From the NCBI RefSeq assembly GCF_019175285.1, contig NC_056527.1:108021129-108085128 (forward strand): a stretch of DNA of 64,000 nt, written 5' to 3'. Source of the DNA: Sceloporus undulatus. Its lineage: Eukaryota; Chordata; Lepidosauria; Squamata; Phrynosomatidae. Shown here piece after piece: positions 53,271-63,478 of this stretch. Every line of letters starts with the position of its first letter. Within the stretch, counting starts at the first letter, position 1. Below the pieces are notes generated by a model. That model saw only the letters and a list, made by a program, of their open reading frames with translations, was not told the origin of the DNA and did not search any database. A program made the position numbers and the translations under genes.

Positions 53271-54252
53271 ATTAAAGTCCAGTCTCTAACATTATGCAGC
53301 ACAGCAATTAAATACCACAGAAATGGAAAGAGGATGTTTCAGCAAGGACAGGAAGCACATTCTTCAGCTATGTAGCATCTCTAAAAGAGAAATTAAGGGA
53401 AATACTGGAGGTATCAGTCCAATAATGCCACAGATCCCTTATTGGTTCCCTGTTCTTGTTGACTGATGATAACACCTCATCTGTAATACTTCAAAGTAAT
53501 GTTGAAGGTAAGGCATTACCAGCCTTCCTTTTCTTTGATCTCCATACAGCAACACATTATTCAATCCAATTCCTGTCTTCATTGAAAGAATCACCATCAA
53601 TTCTGCTCCCACATGGCAAGGGCTGGAAACATTTGAAATGGAACAACTGGTCTTTAAACAGCTAGTGCACAGTACCCCAACCAAGACAAATCAGCCTTAC
53701 ACTACATTCTGCAATCTTGCTGAATATGTTTCAGAACTGGTCCTTAAAATACTTGTTACAGATATTTAGTGCTAGGCTTCAGATAACTCTAGGACTCATA
53801 TTTGGGGGGGGGGGGGGAAGTCACCAGAATCTTTGTACTTGATCACACAGCTTGAAATCCAGTTTGTTCCCTATAGCCAGGCTGGAGAGAAGCATTGGGA
53901 CAGCTTGTCTGCAAAGAAAGAGAAGGAATACTGATGCACAGTGGGTGCCCTACTTTACAAGCGGGGAAACTATGACCCATGGGCCACATGCCAGCCTCTT
54001 TTCAAAACCAGGAAAGTTACCCGGGCTGCACTGGCAGCATTTTGTGTATGATAATATCCAGATGCAGTCCGAATTAGGATTTAAATGGGCAAAGGTAAAC
54101 TTTTTTTAACTGTGTGCTAAACTCCATAGTGGACTGTTCCCATTTTCATCCACCCTAATTGCCAATAATGACCCCACAAAGCCACTGGGGATCATGAGGA
54201 TGAGTTCACTATGCTCCCCCAAAGGTTTCAGATTTAGTCTACTTACTGCCAT
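47717..54252 (-). CDS. Small single-pass membrane protein with cysteine-rich tail
   Basis: Four coding exons, all phase 0: 54247-54252 (Met-Ala), 52996-53133, 52130-52276 and 47717-47839; 137 residues. The short N-terminus (proline rich) is followed by one hydrophobic helix of about 25 residues (about 19-43, VVGSYLLLLALVLVL). The remaining 89 residues carry 22 cysteines, many as CxC, CC and CxxC pairs, and end in CFEIKLR. Splice sites are strong at each junction and the frame is open throughout, which argues for a real gene. The start ATG has G at -3 and +4. I do not recognise the family. The pattern could be a zinc-binding or heavily palmitoylated juxtamembrane domain; its composition recalls the I-mfa domain of MDFI proteins, but the end motif differs. 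The 5' UTR seems to begin in the ETS-CRE promoter at 55.4 kb. The two-residue first coding exon is the weakest part of the model. Confidence 0.65.
47840..49084 (-). other. Last intron of the cysteine-rich gene, left part
   Basis: No exon seen. A short sequence at 47862-47945 (TACATGGTTAACCTGC) recurs at 49630-49705. Confidence 0.4.
49085..50870 (-). mobile_element. L2-like LINE 3' region, split by an LTR-like insert
   Basis: Minus-strand LINE sequence at 49085-49640 (CCAAGGGACCCAGGCC near the left edge, on the + strand) and again at 50575-50870 (TTTCCAAAGGCAGACCCATG). The piece between looks inserted. In the last intron of the cysteine-rich gene. Confidence 0.45.
49718..50569 (+). mobile_element. 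Possible solo LTR fossil
   Basis: About 850 bases bounded by TGTTAGCA at the left and CCACAACA at the right, with an AATAAA about 110 bases before the right end. This is the layout of a retroviral-type LTR. No internal region is attached. I did not see clear target-site duplications, so the call is weak. Confidence 0.35.
51326..52083. mobile_element. hAT-like non-autonomous DNA transposon
   Basis: Ends CAGTGCTACTCAAAGTGGTG and, inverted, CAGTGGTTCTCAAACAGTG, typical hAT termini. Related to 11790-12040. A run of about 18 C lies inside at 52014-52031. Confidence 0.65.
52692..52805 (-). mobile_element. BovB/RTE LINE 3' tail
   Basis: Begins with a (TTG)n tail and continues TTAACTGCC ... GAGACATCTCCAAGACTCCC, matching the left end of the copy at 59410. 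Confidence 0.6.
53225..53270. repeat. (ATT)n microsatellite
   Basis: About 14 ATT units in the first intron of the cysteine-rich gene. A run of about 17 G follows at 53803-53819. Confidence 0.95.
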
Positions 54253-54687
54253 TCCTCAGTTCCTGAACTAGGCTTCAGCCCCTGGAGGCTCCATGGATGT
54301 CAAAATACCTGGAGGAAGAGAGGAGTAATTTCAAGTTACTACTGACCAAAATTCTATCCCTTTCTGCAGTTAACAGATCAATCTGTCCTAAAGGAACCAA
54401 CAGTCTGCTAAATTAAACAAAAACGCCTTGACTTACTCATTAATAGTTAAGCCCCATCAGCACTTTCCTATGTGTAAACTCAAGTGCTACCGATTCTAAA
54501 GAACTCTCAACTATACTAAAGCTAGTTAAAACTTAAGGTCCCAAAGCTCTTTGACTATAACTCTCATTAACATTCAGGATTCATTTTCAACTTAGCTGAG
54601 CACTTCTCTTTGGCGGTTCTTCCCCTATAATTCCCTTCCTCAGACCCTGGACTTTTCTACTCCTATTTAATGAATACCAACAGAGAT

Positions 54688-55200
54688 TCTTCAAAGGCAT
54701 AGCCATGTCAGTCTGTAAAGCCAGTATGTAGAGAGATTTGGTAGCATCTTTGACACTAACTGAAAGAAGTTGGCAGCATGAGCTTTCCTAGACTTCAGCC
54801 TACTTCCTCAGGTGCATCTAAAACGTGTTTTGCATCTCAGAAGTGCCACATCTTTACATCCAAACGAAATCCTTCTCCTTCCACTCCACCGTCAAAGTTC
54901 CCTCTTCCCCCCCTTCCCTCCTGATATATTTGCGTCCACACTGGAGAAATAACCCGGTTTGACACCGTTTTGACTCTTTGTCTGGCTGTTTGCTATGGAA
55001 TTCCGGGAGATGGAGTTTGTTGTGGGGCACAACAAACTCCAACTCCCAGAATTCCATAGCAAACAGCCAGACAAATTAAAGCAGTGCCAAACCGGGTTAT
55101 TTCTCCAGTGTGGACGCAGTCCCTCTCATTCTCTCTCTGTGTCTCGTCCTCTCACCGCTGAACCATGAAGGAAAAGAATATATATATATATATATATAGA
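54688..55200. mobile_element. E repeat, B MITE and (AT)n in the 5' intron of the cysteine-rich gene
   Basis: E at 54688-54830 (minus, with TAGCATCTTTGACACTAACT), a B palindrome at 54933-55122 whose arms around GTTTGTTGTGGGGCAC are nearly perfect, and (AT)n at 55178-55199. Confidence 0.65.
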
Positions 55201-55331
55201 CACCGCTTTCAACAACTTCGTGATGTAAACAAAAACGACGCGGTTGCCTTGACAACTGGCCCGCACCAGCTCCCGGAATGACGCATGCAAACCGGAAGTG
55301 GTGCTACCGAAAGCCCGCTTTTGAATCTCAC

Positions 55332-55530
55332 CTTTACGCACGCTCCACTTTCTTGCTTTTGGCTTCCGACGAAAATGCGGCGCCGGCACAGGAAGTGACG
55401 TCACCGACGACGGAGCCCATCTTAGAGACCGCTTTTAGCCGCACTGGCTCAACGCTAAGGGGATTTCTGGTTCACGCCGGAAATGCGGCGCTCGCACCGG
55501 AAGTGACGTCACTTGACGGAGTCCGTCTTG
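55332..55530 (-). promoter_or_regulatory. Promoter and 5' UTR exon of the cysteine-rich gene
   Basis: A minus-strand donor (AAAG|GTGAGA) ends a probable non-coding exon at 55332. Two copies of a 50-base module, at about 55373-55423 and 55481-55530, each contain AAATGCGGCGC followed by the ETS-CRE composite GGAAGTGACGTCAC (55391-55404 and 55499-55512). A 28-codon upstream ORF runs from 55420 to 55334 on the minus strand, ending just before the donor. A near X-box (GTTGCCTTGACAAC) is at 55243-55256. No TATA box. Confidence 0.6.
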
Positions 55531-55584
55531 GAACGTTCCATTTGCATAATAGAAGGGGGAATGAAACGCAATCTAAATCCGAAC

Positions 55585-56665
55585 CACACTGCGGAAATAA
55601 TCCAGTTTGAGAGCGCTTTAAACGCCCTGGCTCAATGATAAGGAATTCTGGGAAATGTAGTTTTGTGAGGTATTTAGCCTTCTGTATCAGAGAGCTCTTG
55701 TACCATAATGAACTACAGTTCCCAGGATTCCCTAGCACTGAGCTAGGGCAGTTAAAGCGGTCTCAAACTGGATTATGTCTGCGGTGTGTTTTGGCCCATA
55801 GACTACACTCCCGCCTCGCCGGCATCGACGACTGTTAGTCAATAATTCTCGGTATCTGAATGCAATGTGTTTCTCTTCCTTTAAACTGTAACCCTGAATA
55901 GTTATTTTTCCTTTGTCCTTCCCTCAGTCCGAAATAAAATGGAAACATTTCGTGAAGCAAATCTACCCAGCAACAAGCTCATCAACTCGATTGATTGGGT
56001 CTTTGTCCCAACCAATCACAGTCCGAGTTGTGAAGGGCAGGAGACGCGCCGCTGAACGAGATTCCGCGCATGCGCACTGTACTTATCAGTCCTAAATAAC
56101 CCTTACAAATTGGCGCATGCGCACCGTGGATTGCAAAGAATACACTGATTGAGAGAATTGTATTTTTTTTTTTAATTCTTAGGATGCATCGGCACGATCA
56201 TGGTTCCATCCATCCTTAAGAATCTTGGGATTTGTAGTTTTGGGGAGGCACCCGCACTCTTTGGTAGAGAAGGCTAAAGCCCTTATAAAACTACAACTCC
56301 CAGGATGCCATGGGATGGAGCTACAGCGCTTAAAGGGGCGCAGTGTGGAAGCAGCCAAAGTGGTGCAATGGGTTGAGTGATGGACCAGGACTCAACTGGG
56401 TGACCTTGGGCGAGTCACACTCTCTCAGCCTCCTCAGGTGAAGGCAATGGCAAAAAACCCTCTGAAGAAACTTGCCCAGTTTCAGGGTGGCCAGGAGTCG
56501 GCAACGACTTGAAGGCATCCACAAGAACCACAAGGCGCACCCATAATTGTTGAAACATAGTGTGAACAATGTATCTGCATCCACACTGGAGAAGTAATCC
56601 GGTTTGACAGCGCTTTAATGGCCTGAGGCTCAAGGCTATGGGGTTCTGGGAGTTGTAGTTTGTGG
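55585..56665. mobile_element. B MITEs and Sauria SINE between two promoters
   Basis: B palindromes at 55585-55800 and 56175-56356, a plus Sauria SINE fragment at 56375-56525 (GGGTGACCTTGGGCGAGTCA) and a B half copy at 56578-56665. The stretch 55800-56170 has NRF1-like GCGCATGCGCA sites near 56066 and 56114 but no clear exon. Confidence 0.6.
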
Positions 56666-56835
56666 CGCCCCTCCCAGAGCGGAGCGCATGCGTAGAATGC
56701 CTCGGCTGCTCTCTCGCTGTTGCCGTGGCAACCACAAACTCGGTCCAAGGATGGCGGAAGGGTACGGCCGCTGGGGGGCGCCCTCGCCTGCCTCATTCGG
56801 GGAAGGAGAGGGAGAGAGGCGGGCGGCTGGCGGTT
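56660..56835 (+). promoter_or_regulatory. NRF1 / RFX X-box promoter with candidate first exon
   Basis: A short GC-rich block containing GCGCATGCGTA (NRF1) at about 56684 and a perfect palindromic RFX X-box GTTGCCGTGGCAAC at 56719-56732. Nineteen bases later an ATG in good context (AGGATGG) at 56751 opens a 28-codon frame that meets a stop at a possible donor (GCG|GTTAAG). Its reading frame does not join directly to the exon at 60976, so another exon or start would be needed. X-box promoters are typical of ciliary genes; the gene served here is unknown. Confidence 0.45.
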
Positions 56836-57004
56836 AAGAGCGCGCCACGCCAGTAATATTTACCTCAGCGATTGCAATCCCTTCAGGGCTTTCTCTCTCC
56901 TTAATTGGACCGTTGGCGGGAGAAGGAGGCAGATATGGCTTATTTATTCAAAGGGAGATGCAGATAGAGCTGAAGGGAGATAATTTTGTGTGTACATACA
57001 GCCA

Positions 57005-57112
57005 TGAAATTGATCCTGAGAGTCACACTCTCTCAGCCTCAGAGGAAGGCAGCAGTGGCCAACCTCCTCTGAAGAAACCCACTTGGCCATGAAGCCCAGT
57101 GGGTTATATTAC

Positions 57113-57157
<45 letters not shown>

Positions 57158-57395
57158 CCTTTATTTATATAGCACTGTAAATTTTAGGCAAGTCACACTC
57201 CCTCAGCCTCAGAGGAAGGCAATTGCAAACCTCTGAAGAAACCCACTTGGCCATAAAGACCCAATGGGAGACCTAGGGCAAGTCACACTCTCTCAGCCTC
57301 AGGGGAAACCTCCTCTGAACAAATCTGGGCCAAGAAAACAGGTTCGCCCTAACAGTTTGGAAACGGTTTGAAGGCACACAACAACAATCTGAATT
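57005..57395 (+). mobile_element. Three partial Sauria SINEs with an (ATT)n tract
   Basis: Fragments at 57005-57105, 57183-57260 and 57262-57395, each starting inside the element at GTCACACTC(T/C)CTCAGCCTC. The (ATT)n lies at 57108-57160. Confidence 0.7.
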
Positions 57396-57529
57396 AAAAT
57401 CTCTCTACAAAGTACACAGCGTTTTCCAAACCAAGCAGAATATTCTGTTTGCCATTAGGCATACAAAAAGCTTTTTGATTTGCCGCTTTGATATTTGACT
57501 TCATACTCTTCCTGTGCCTCACTAAAATA

Positions 57530-57845
57530 CACTCAGCCCTCCACATCTGCGGCTTTGACTTTAGCGGATTTTATTAATATGTCCTCTAGGAATATCTAGG
57601 TCCTCCAGCGCAACTCTAGATGCCTAGAGAGAACACTCCACTAGGCCTTTGTAGTTACTCCAGGGCAATTCTATGGTCAAAATCTGGCAGACATTGGCCA
57701 CAGAGTTGCCCTGGAGGACCCTAGAGATTCCTAGAGAGGTGTTCTCTCAAGTAAAAACTCCAGTTCCCAGAATTCCATAGTATTGAGCCACGGCACTTAA
57801 AGCAGCGTCAAAGTGGATTAGTTCTGCCATACGGATGCAGCCTCT
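57530..57845. mobile_element. Family F MITE and B half copy
   Basis: F at 57530-57755 (CTCAGCCCTCCACATCTGCG; internal TCTGGCAGACATTGGCCA) followed by a B half copy to 57845. Confidence 0.55.
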
Positions 57846-58395
57846 GTCCCTTATTAAAGAACTTTCTTGCCATTTAATTTTGTTGAAATATACAATTGTT
57901 ACAAATCTACCACACAATTAAGTGTACTAAACTGCTTCCACAATGAATTGTTTTATTTAACAAAATACTAAATACAACATTTTTCTTATTAATTAATTAG
58001 TTGCCGGTGAGGCTTTCTGGATATGTTAAACGCAATTGTGTTTCCGGTGCGCTGCTTGCGATAGTTTTGATTGTTTTTAAAGTTATGCTTTTCCTTTCTG
58101 TAAATGTTATAATCTGGTTTGAGGGCTTTAGTAAATAAGAAGATAGAAATTATCTAAATCGATAAATATTCAAGGCTATTTTAACATTGTGATTCAGTAT
58201 AGAACTAATATCTTAAATACAAAATTAGGAATATCTTAAATACATCATCAGTTTATATTATAGATCCGCACAAACCTAAATGCCTTACAAACACATAACC
58301 GACCTTTCTTAGAATAGGAGCTCTTTTTGCCACGCCCTAAACTACTTTGGAAAACTCACTTGAGGTGATTGCTTTCCAAGGACCCATCCGTTCTA
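57845..58395. other. A/T-rich stretch with nothing recognised
   Basis: No exon or named repeat seen between the half B copies. Confidence 0.35.
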
Positions 58396-58690
58396 GGGCC
58401 ACAACCATCTACAATTCCCAGAATTCCACAGCTTTGAGCCATCATGGCAGTTAAGGTGGTGTCGAACCAGATTATTTCTGCAGTGCGGATGCAGCCTAAT
58501 AAGAGACATAAATCCAAACCTGGTGGGTATACAGGAATGATAAGACTTCTCTAGAAAAAAGGTGGGAATCGTATGGCCCTCCAGAGGTTGCTGGACTGCA
58601 GCTCCCAGCAGCCCTAGCCAACATAGCCAAGAGAGGAATGCTGGGAATTGCAATCCAACAGCATCTGCAAGGCCACAGAGTTCCCATTTC
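58395..58690. mobile_element. B half MITE and family I MITE
   Basis: B half at 58395-58500 and an I palindrome at 58560-58690 (TATGGCCCTCCAGAGGTTGC ... CATCTGCAAGGCCACA). Confidence 0.55.
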
Positions 58691-59117
58691 TGCTGTAAGA
58701 GAGTGACAAGACTGGTTGCATCTACAATGGAGAAATAACCTGGATGCAGCCACGAGTTGCAACTTTCCCTGTAATATTGTGTAAGAACTGAAGAATAAAT
58801 TGTGGCAGTGCTTCCCACCGAATTTCTTTGCAATTCCCATTTCCTGTCCTTTCCTATCAACTGAAGTAAATTGCAAACAGATATAAATAAAGCAAAGCTT
58901 TAAAAGGCTAGGAAAAACAAAAACAAAAAATGGCTAGTAAATCAAGAGCCCGCTCTAGAAGATACAAACACCAGAAGTTTTTAGATCACTCCTGGTTGTG
59001 TGACTTCGGCTTTGGCCCACTGTAGAGGAATTGGCTTGAAGACGATGGGGTCTTCTCTTGCATAACGGTGGCTACTGGCTTCCATGTCAGTCGGGTGGTG
59101 AAGCAACTCCAGGGTTT

Positions 59118-59410
59118 TAATGTACAGTGGGCCCTCCACATTGGCTGGGTTTAGCAGTGTAGGACCCCCATGAAAGTAAAAGAAATGCAAATAAAAAGCC
59201 ACACTTTTTTTTACCTGAGAGAACTTCTCTCTAGGAATCACTAGTCCAGCACAACTATATGGCCAACATCCAGCAGAGGTTGACCATAGAATTGCAATGG
59301 AGGACCTACAAATGCCTAGGGAAGTGTTTTCTCTGGGAATCTCTAGCTCCTCCAGTGTGACTCTATGGTAAACGTCTGGCAGAGTTGCGCTGGAGGACCT
59401 AAAGATTCCT
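59118..59410. mobile_element. Family F MITE
   Basis: Begins ACAGTGGGCCCTCCACATTG, internally repeats GGAGGACCTA and TCTGGCAGAGTTGCGC like the copies at 46343 and 57530. Truncated at the BovB tail. Confidence 0.55.
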
Positions 59411-60175
59411 GTTGTTGTTGTTGTTAACTGCCCTCAAGCCAATCTTGACCCATGGAGACCCTGTGGATGAGACATCTCCATGACTCCCTGGCCTCTACTC
59501 TCTTCTTAGAGTCCATCCATCTTGCATGTGGCCTTCCTCTCTTTTTACTTCCCTCTACCTTTCCTAGCATTATTGTTTTTCTAATGAGTCCTCCCTTCTC
59601 ATGATGTGCCCGAAGTACAGCAGCCGCAGTTTCGTCATCTTGGGCTTCCAGGGAGATCTCTGACTTGATCTGCTCTAGGACCCATTTGTCTTTTTGGCTG
59701 CCCATAGGATCCTCAGCACTCTTCTCCAGAACCACATCTCAATTGAATTGATTTTCTTCCTATCCACTTTTTCTTGACTATCCAGCTTTCATATCCATAC
59801 ATGGTAATAGGGAAAACAATGGCTTGTATGATTCTCACTTTTGTGCTCAGTTGTATATCTTTGCATTTTATAATCTTTTCTAGTTCTTTCATAGCCACTG
59901 GCCCCACCCTTAATCTTCTAATTTCCTGGCTGCAGTCCCCATTTCTATCAATGTTTGATCCCAGGCATGAGAATTCTTTTACTAGTTTTATTTCTTCAAA
60001 GTTTAGATTGAATTTCTCAAAATTTTCTGTTGTCATTATTTTTGTTTTATGTTCAACAGTAGGCCTGCCTTTGCACTTTCTTCCTTGATCTTTCTTAGTA
60101 GCTGCTCCAGGTCTGGGAAGTTTTCTGCTAGTATTATGGTGTCATCTGTATATCTTAGATTGTTGATTGCATCTC
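59410..60175 (-). mobile_element. BovB/RTE LINE, 3' part of ORF2
   Basis: Minus strand from a (TTG)n tail at 59410. Decoded remnants include KEFSCLGSNIDRNGDCSQEI, KVRIIQAIVFPITMYGYESW and RKTIMLGKVEGSKKRGRPH, typical of the region after the reverse transcriptase of BovB. At least one frame change separates them. This is the likely mobilising partner of the Sauria SINEs, which share its tail. Confidence 0.8.
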
Positions 60176-60179
60176 ATTG

Positions 60180-60305
60180 TTGATTAGATTTCACCTGATA
60201 TTACTTAGCTGTTGTCCATCCAAATACTAACCAGACCTGATCTTACTTAGCTTCCATGATTTCGCAAGATCTGATGCCTTCGGGGTATTTTGGCACTTTA
60301 TACTA
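60180..60305 (-). repeat. 5S-rRNA-derived SINE head
   Basis: The minus strand reads GGAAGCTAAGTAAGATCAGG and TGGTTAGTATTTGGATGG, close to the 5S rRNA internal promoter. Confidence 0.6.
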
Positions 60306-60442
60306 AAATATACTGATATATTTGGTTCCACATCTTTGACTTCTCCCACCACTAAAATAGTCCCATTTAACATACATTTGAAAAGGAACTTGATCCTTGA
60401 TTCCTACTAAGTAGTTCAAGGTGTGAGACTTGCCCTCATTAT

Positions 60443-60680
60443 CCCTGTTGTTGTTATGTATCTCCAACATATGGTGCTCTTATTATAGATTTTTTTTACA
60501 AGATTTGTTTAGAGGGGGTTTGCCATTACCTTCCCTCTAAGGAGGAGAAGGAGGAGAAAGAAAAAGACTTGGCTAAAGTCACCCGTGGGTTTTTATGTCT
60601 GAGTGGGGTTTCAGTCTGAAGCTTCCTAGAGTTCTAATCCAAAACTGAACCCACCAAACTATCCTGGATCTCCTTTAATC
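60443..60680 (-). mobile_element. Sauria SINE
   Basis: Minus copy with TTGTTGTTATGT tail, GGGGGTTTGCCATTACCTTC and a tRNA-like head at the right. An AGG/GAA-rich tract is inserted at about 60538-60568. Confidence 0.7.
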
Positions 60681-60975
60681 TTTCCCTGGGCCAATTTGTC
60701 ATCATGACAACCCAAAAGAATAGGTTAGGTAGAAAGAGGTCATTCCCAAGTGATCCTCATCCAAATGGGGATATTTAAACTCCCTGGTGTAACATGAACC
60801 CTCTAGTGTCTGTCAGCTGTTGTGTTAGTTGTTAAGCAGTGCATCATGTTATTGCCTCATTAATTTCTTCTGTTGAATTAATTAACTCCTCACTGGGATT
60901 TGATCACTTCAGTACTATGAAAGCCGAATTCTTGTACATTGTGAGATTTAAATGACATATTAATTATCCCTTTAG

Positions 60976-61084
60976 GGAAAGATCCCTTGCGGCTATGAGG
61001 TATTCTCCATAGAGGAAGATACGTGTGATGGCCGAGCTATCATTTATCACATTTTCTATATTAAAAAGGATGGCAGAGATACAG
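60976..61084 (+). CDS. Orphan internal coding exon, gene not recognised
   Basis: Acceptor TATCCCTTTAG and donor ACAG|GTGAGT flank 109 bases that are open in only one frame, giving GKIPCGYEVFSIEEDTCDGR followed by AIIYHIFYIKKDGRDT. The protein looks like ordinary globular coding sequence rather than repeat-derived. It starts in phase 0 and ends in phase 1, so it cannot splice directly to the TLCD3B-like exon in that exon's hydrophobic frame. It may be part of the gene driven by the X-box promoter at 56.7 kb. I do not recognise the family. Confidence 0.55.
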
Positions 61085-61239
61085 GTGAGTCAATTTGTTA
61101 CTAATACAAGGGATGTGGAAGTCCACTCATATGGGATTTCAATTATAGTGAAGATGAAAGAGAAGCTCTCTTAATTGAAACAAAGGAGACTTCAGTTTTG
61201 TCCAACAGCAAATGGTGTAGGGAGAGAAACCACACTCAG

Positions 61240-62010
61240 GAGAAGGACATAGCATTGGAAATGACCTGAAAGGTCATATAGTTCCACCTCTACCAATTCA
61301 AGAAATCTACTGCTACAGTATTTCTGATAGGTATCCATCCAGCTTCTGCTTAAAAATCTCTAATGAAGGAGTGTCTATCACTTTTCTCAAGCAGTTTGTT
61401 GCAACTTCAAACCATCAGAACCTTTCTCTTAACGATTATTGAAAGTTATTTCATTGTAATTTGAAACCAGTGGTTCAGATCAAACAGAAAACCAATTTGT
61501 TTATAGTTTTGTTCCATTACCTATGTGAGATATGGATAATAAGATATTCCTTCAAATATTTCCAGATCCCTATTGTGTGTATGTGTGTGCTTGTGTGTAT
61601 ATGAATGAACACATATGCCTTCAAGTTACCTTCAACTTATGGCAACCCCATTAATGTAATAGGGTTTCTTAAGCAAAGGTGGTTTGGCATTGCCTTCCTC
61701 TGAAATACAGCCTGCAGCACTTGGTACAGTCTCCCATCCAAGTACTAGCCAGGGCTGACCCTGTCTGATTTCCAAGATGAGATGGGATCTGGTGCCTTCA
61801 GGATATTTAGGTCTAACCCTATAGCAAAAAATTATGGTGTAGTTCTAGCCCTGTTGGGAAATACAATAGGGATTGCCCCTTAATTCTCTCCTCTCTAGGG
61901 TAAATACACCCTGCTCCTTCAAATTTTCTCATGAGACTAGGGTTTCACCATCATTTTTGCCATCTCCTGCAGGACATGTCCCAGTAGAGACCTGTTTCAA
62001 CAGTTCTAGC
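61240..62010 (-). mobile_element. CR1-type LINE, split by a 5S-headed SINE
   Basis: Minus LINE sequence at 61240-61560 and 61875-62010 (CACCCTGCTCCTTCAAATTT on the + strand) reads continuously once the insert is skipped. The insert at about 61590-61855 is described separately. Confidence 0.55.
61590..61855 (-). mobile_element. 5S-rRNA-headed SINE with Sauria-type tail
   Basis: The right end holds a 5S-like head (minus strand CAGATCCCATCTCATCTTGG; CCTGGCTAGTACTTGGATGG) and the left end the Sauria/BovB tail (CTTATGGCAACCCC on the + strand). So one SINE carries a 5S promoter in place of the tRNA head. Confidence 0.65.
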
Positions 62011-62239
62011 CTTTAAAGTGTTCTAGAGGCACTGTTTGGCCTGATTCAGCAAGATAATTCATGTGCTATTAATAAGCCACGCCTTTGAAAGGGAAGCATT
62101 TGAATCCTTTTAATCAAGAGTAAACATTGCTTACAATAGACTAGTTAGGAGCCTAATAAGCAAACTGTCACGTCAGATCAACCCCAAATAGGGCCAAAAT
62201 GGATGAGCATTCTGTTTCTAATTTGATGCCTCTGAACTT

Positions 62240-62445
62240 CTCTTTCACACTACACAATTGTAGCACTTTGACCTCATTTTGCAGCCATGGCTTCATCCTA
62301 TGGAATCCTGGAGTCCAAGGTTTGCTTGAGGTATTTAGTATCCTTTGCTAGAGAGCTCTAGTTTTTATTAAACTACCAGTCCCTGAATTCCACAGGATGC
62401 AGCCATGGCAGTTAAAGCGGTATCAAAGTGGTATAATTATGTAGG
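62240..62445. mobile_element. Family B MITE
   Basis: Arms with GCAGCCATGGCTTCATCCTA and GCAGCCATGGCAGTTAAAGC. It lies between the two + strand exons. Confidence 0.6.
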
Positions 62446-63099
62446 TTAAGAGATATCTGAGTGTCCACTTCCAGGTACAGCTTGTAAAAATTACTCTACC
62501 AAAGCAAGGGCTTTTTGGCTTCACTGGATAGAGTCAGAACAGATTTAAAGGAAAGAGACTTTATGGCTGCAGTGGAGAACTGAAATGTTATGACTTGCTT
62601 TACAACTTGTTTTCTGGGCAGGAGAGGTGGAGTTCAGTTTTCTGCCTGTATGAAAACACTCTCCTGGAAACATCCAAAATCACAAGATCCAGATCTGCAG
62701 ATTTTTATTACTCCAAAGTGTGATATTTTTTGTGCTTTGCAGCTGGCCCAATAAAGGTATTTGGGATTTTCTTGGATTACAGCTCCCAGAAATTCCCAGA
62801 CAGCATGTTAAAAAGTAAAGATACAGTATCCCATTACTGTTATGGAACAGTACTGTTTCCAAGTGCTGCATTCAGAGCATGATCATGGTGATCCTTTTAT
62901 TATTTCCCCTGCAGCACATACTTGCAGAAGTATATTACCTTTGTCAGTGAAGTCCCCTTTGGCTAACTATTACAGCTATTAAGTCGCTGGTAGGTAGGTC
63001 TATTCCTATTTGATTCTTAAGAAAATTGATTCTTAAGAAAACAAAATAATTGGCCGAAGCATCCTTCCAGAGGTAGTATGCTGAAGAAATAACTGATGA

Positions 63100-63425
63100 G
63101 AAATATGTGGCCCTCCAGATATTGTTGAATGGCAGGTCCTAGCATTCCTTATCATTGTCTATGGGGGCATGGGGCTGCTGGGAGTTGATGTAACAACATC
63201 TGAAAGGCCTTCAGAAGCCTTCAACTGACTTAGACAGGGCAATTTCAGTCAATAACTATAACAAGAAAAGTATGCAAGGGATCTTGCAGCATTTTTGAGG
63301 CTAACTGAAAGAAAGAAGTTGGTAGCATGAGCTTTTGTAGACTTGAGCTTACTTCCTCAAATGCATGCTTATAAGATCCCTTTGCCTACCGATTATCCAG
63401 TTAACACAGCTATGCCTTAGAATTC
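63100..63425. mobile_element. Family I MITE and E repeat
   Basis: I palindrome at 63100-63235 and a full minus E copy at 63275-63425, ending GATTATCCAGTTAACACAGC. It stops 50 bases before the TLCD3B-like exon. Confidence 0.6.
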
Positions 63426-63478
63426 TATAACCACAAAAATCTAATATTTGAACTCTCATCCTCCGGCTTTTTTTGCAG

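Noticed and set aside
60180-60305. 5S rRNA gene
   Set aside because: Only the promoter-like part is present, diverged, and similar pieces occur in SINEs at 19835 and 61740.
56751-61084. Direct splice from the ATG at 56751 to the exon at 60976
   Set aside because: The available donors leave the second exon in a frame with early stops.
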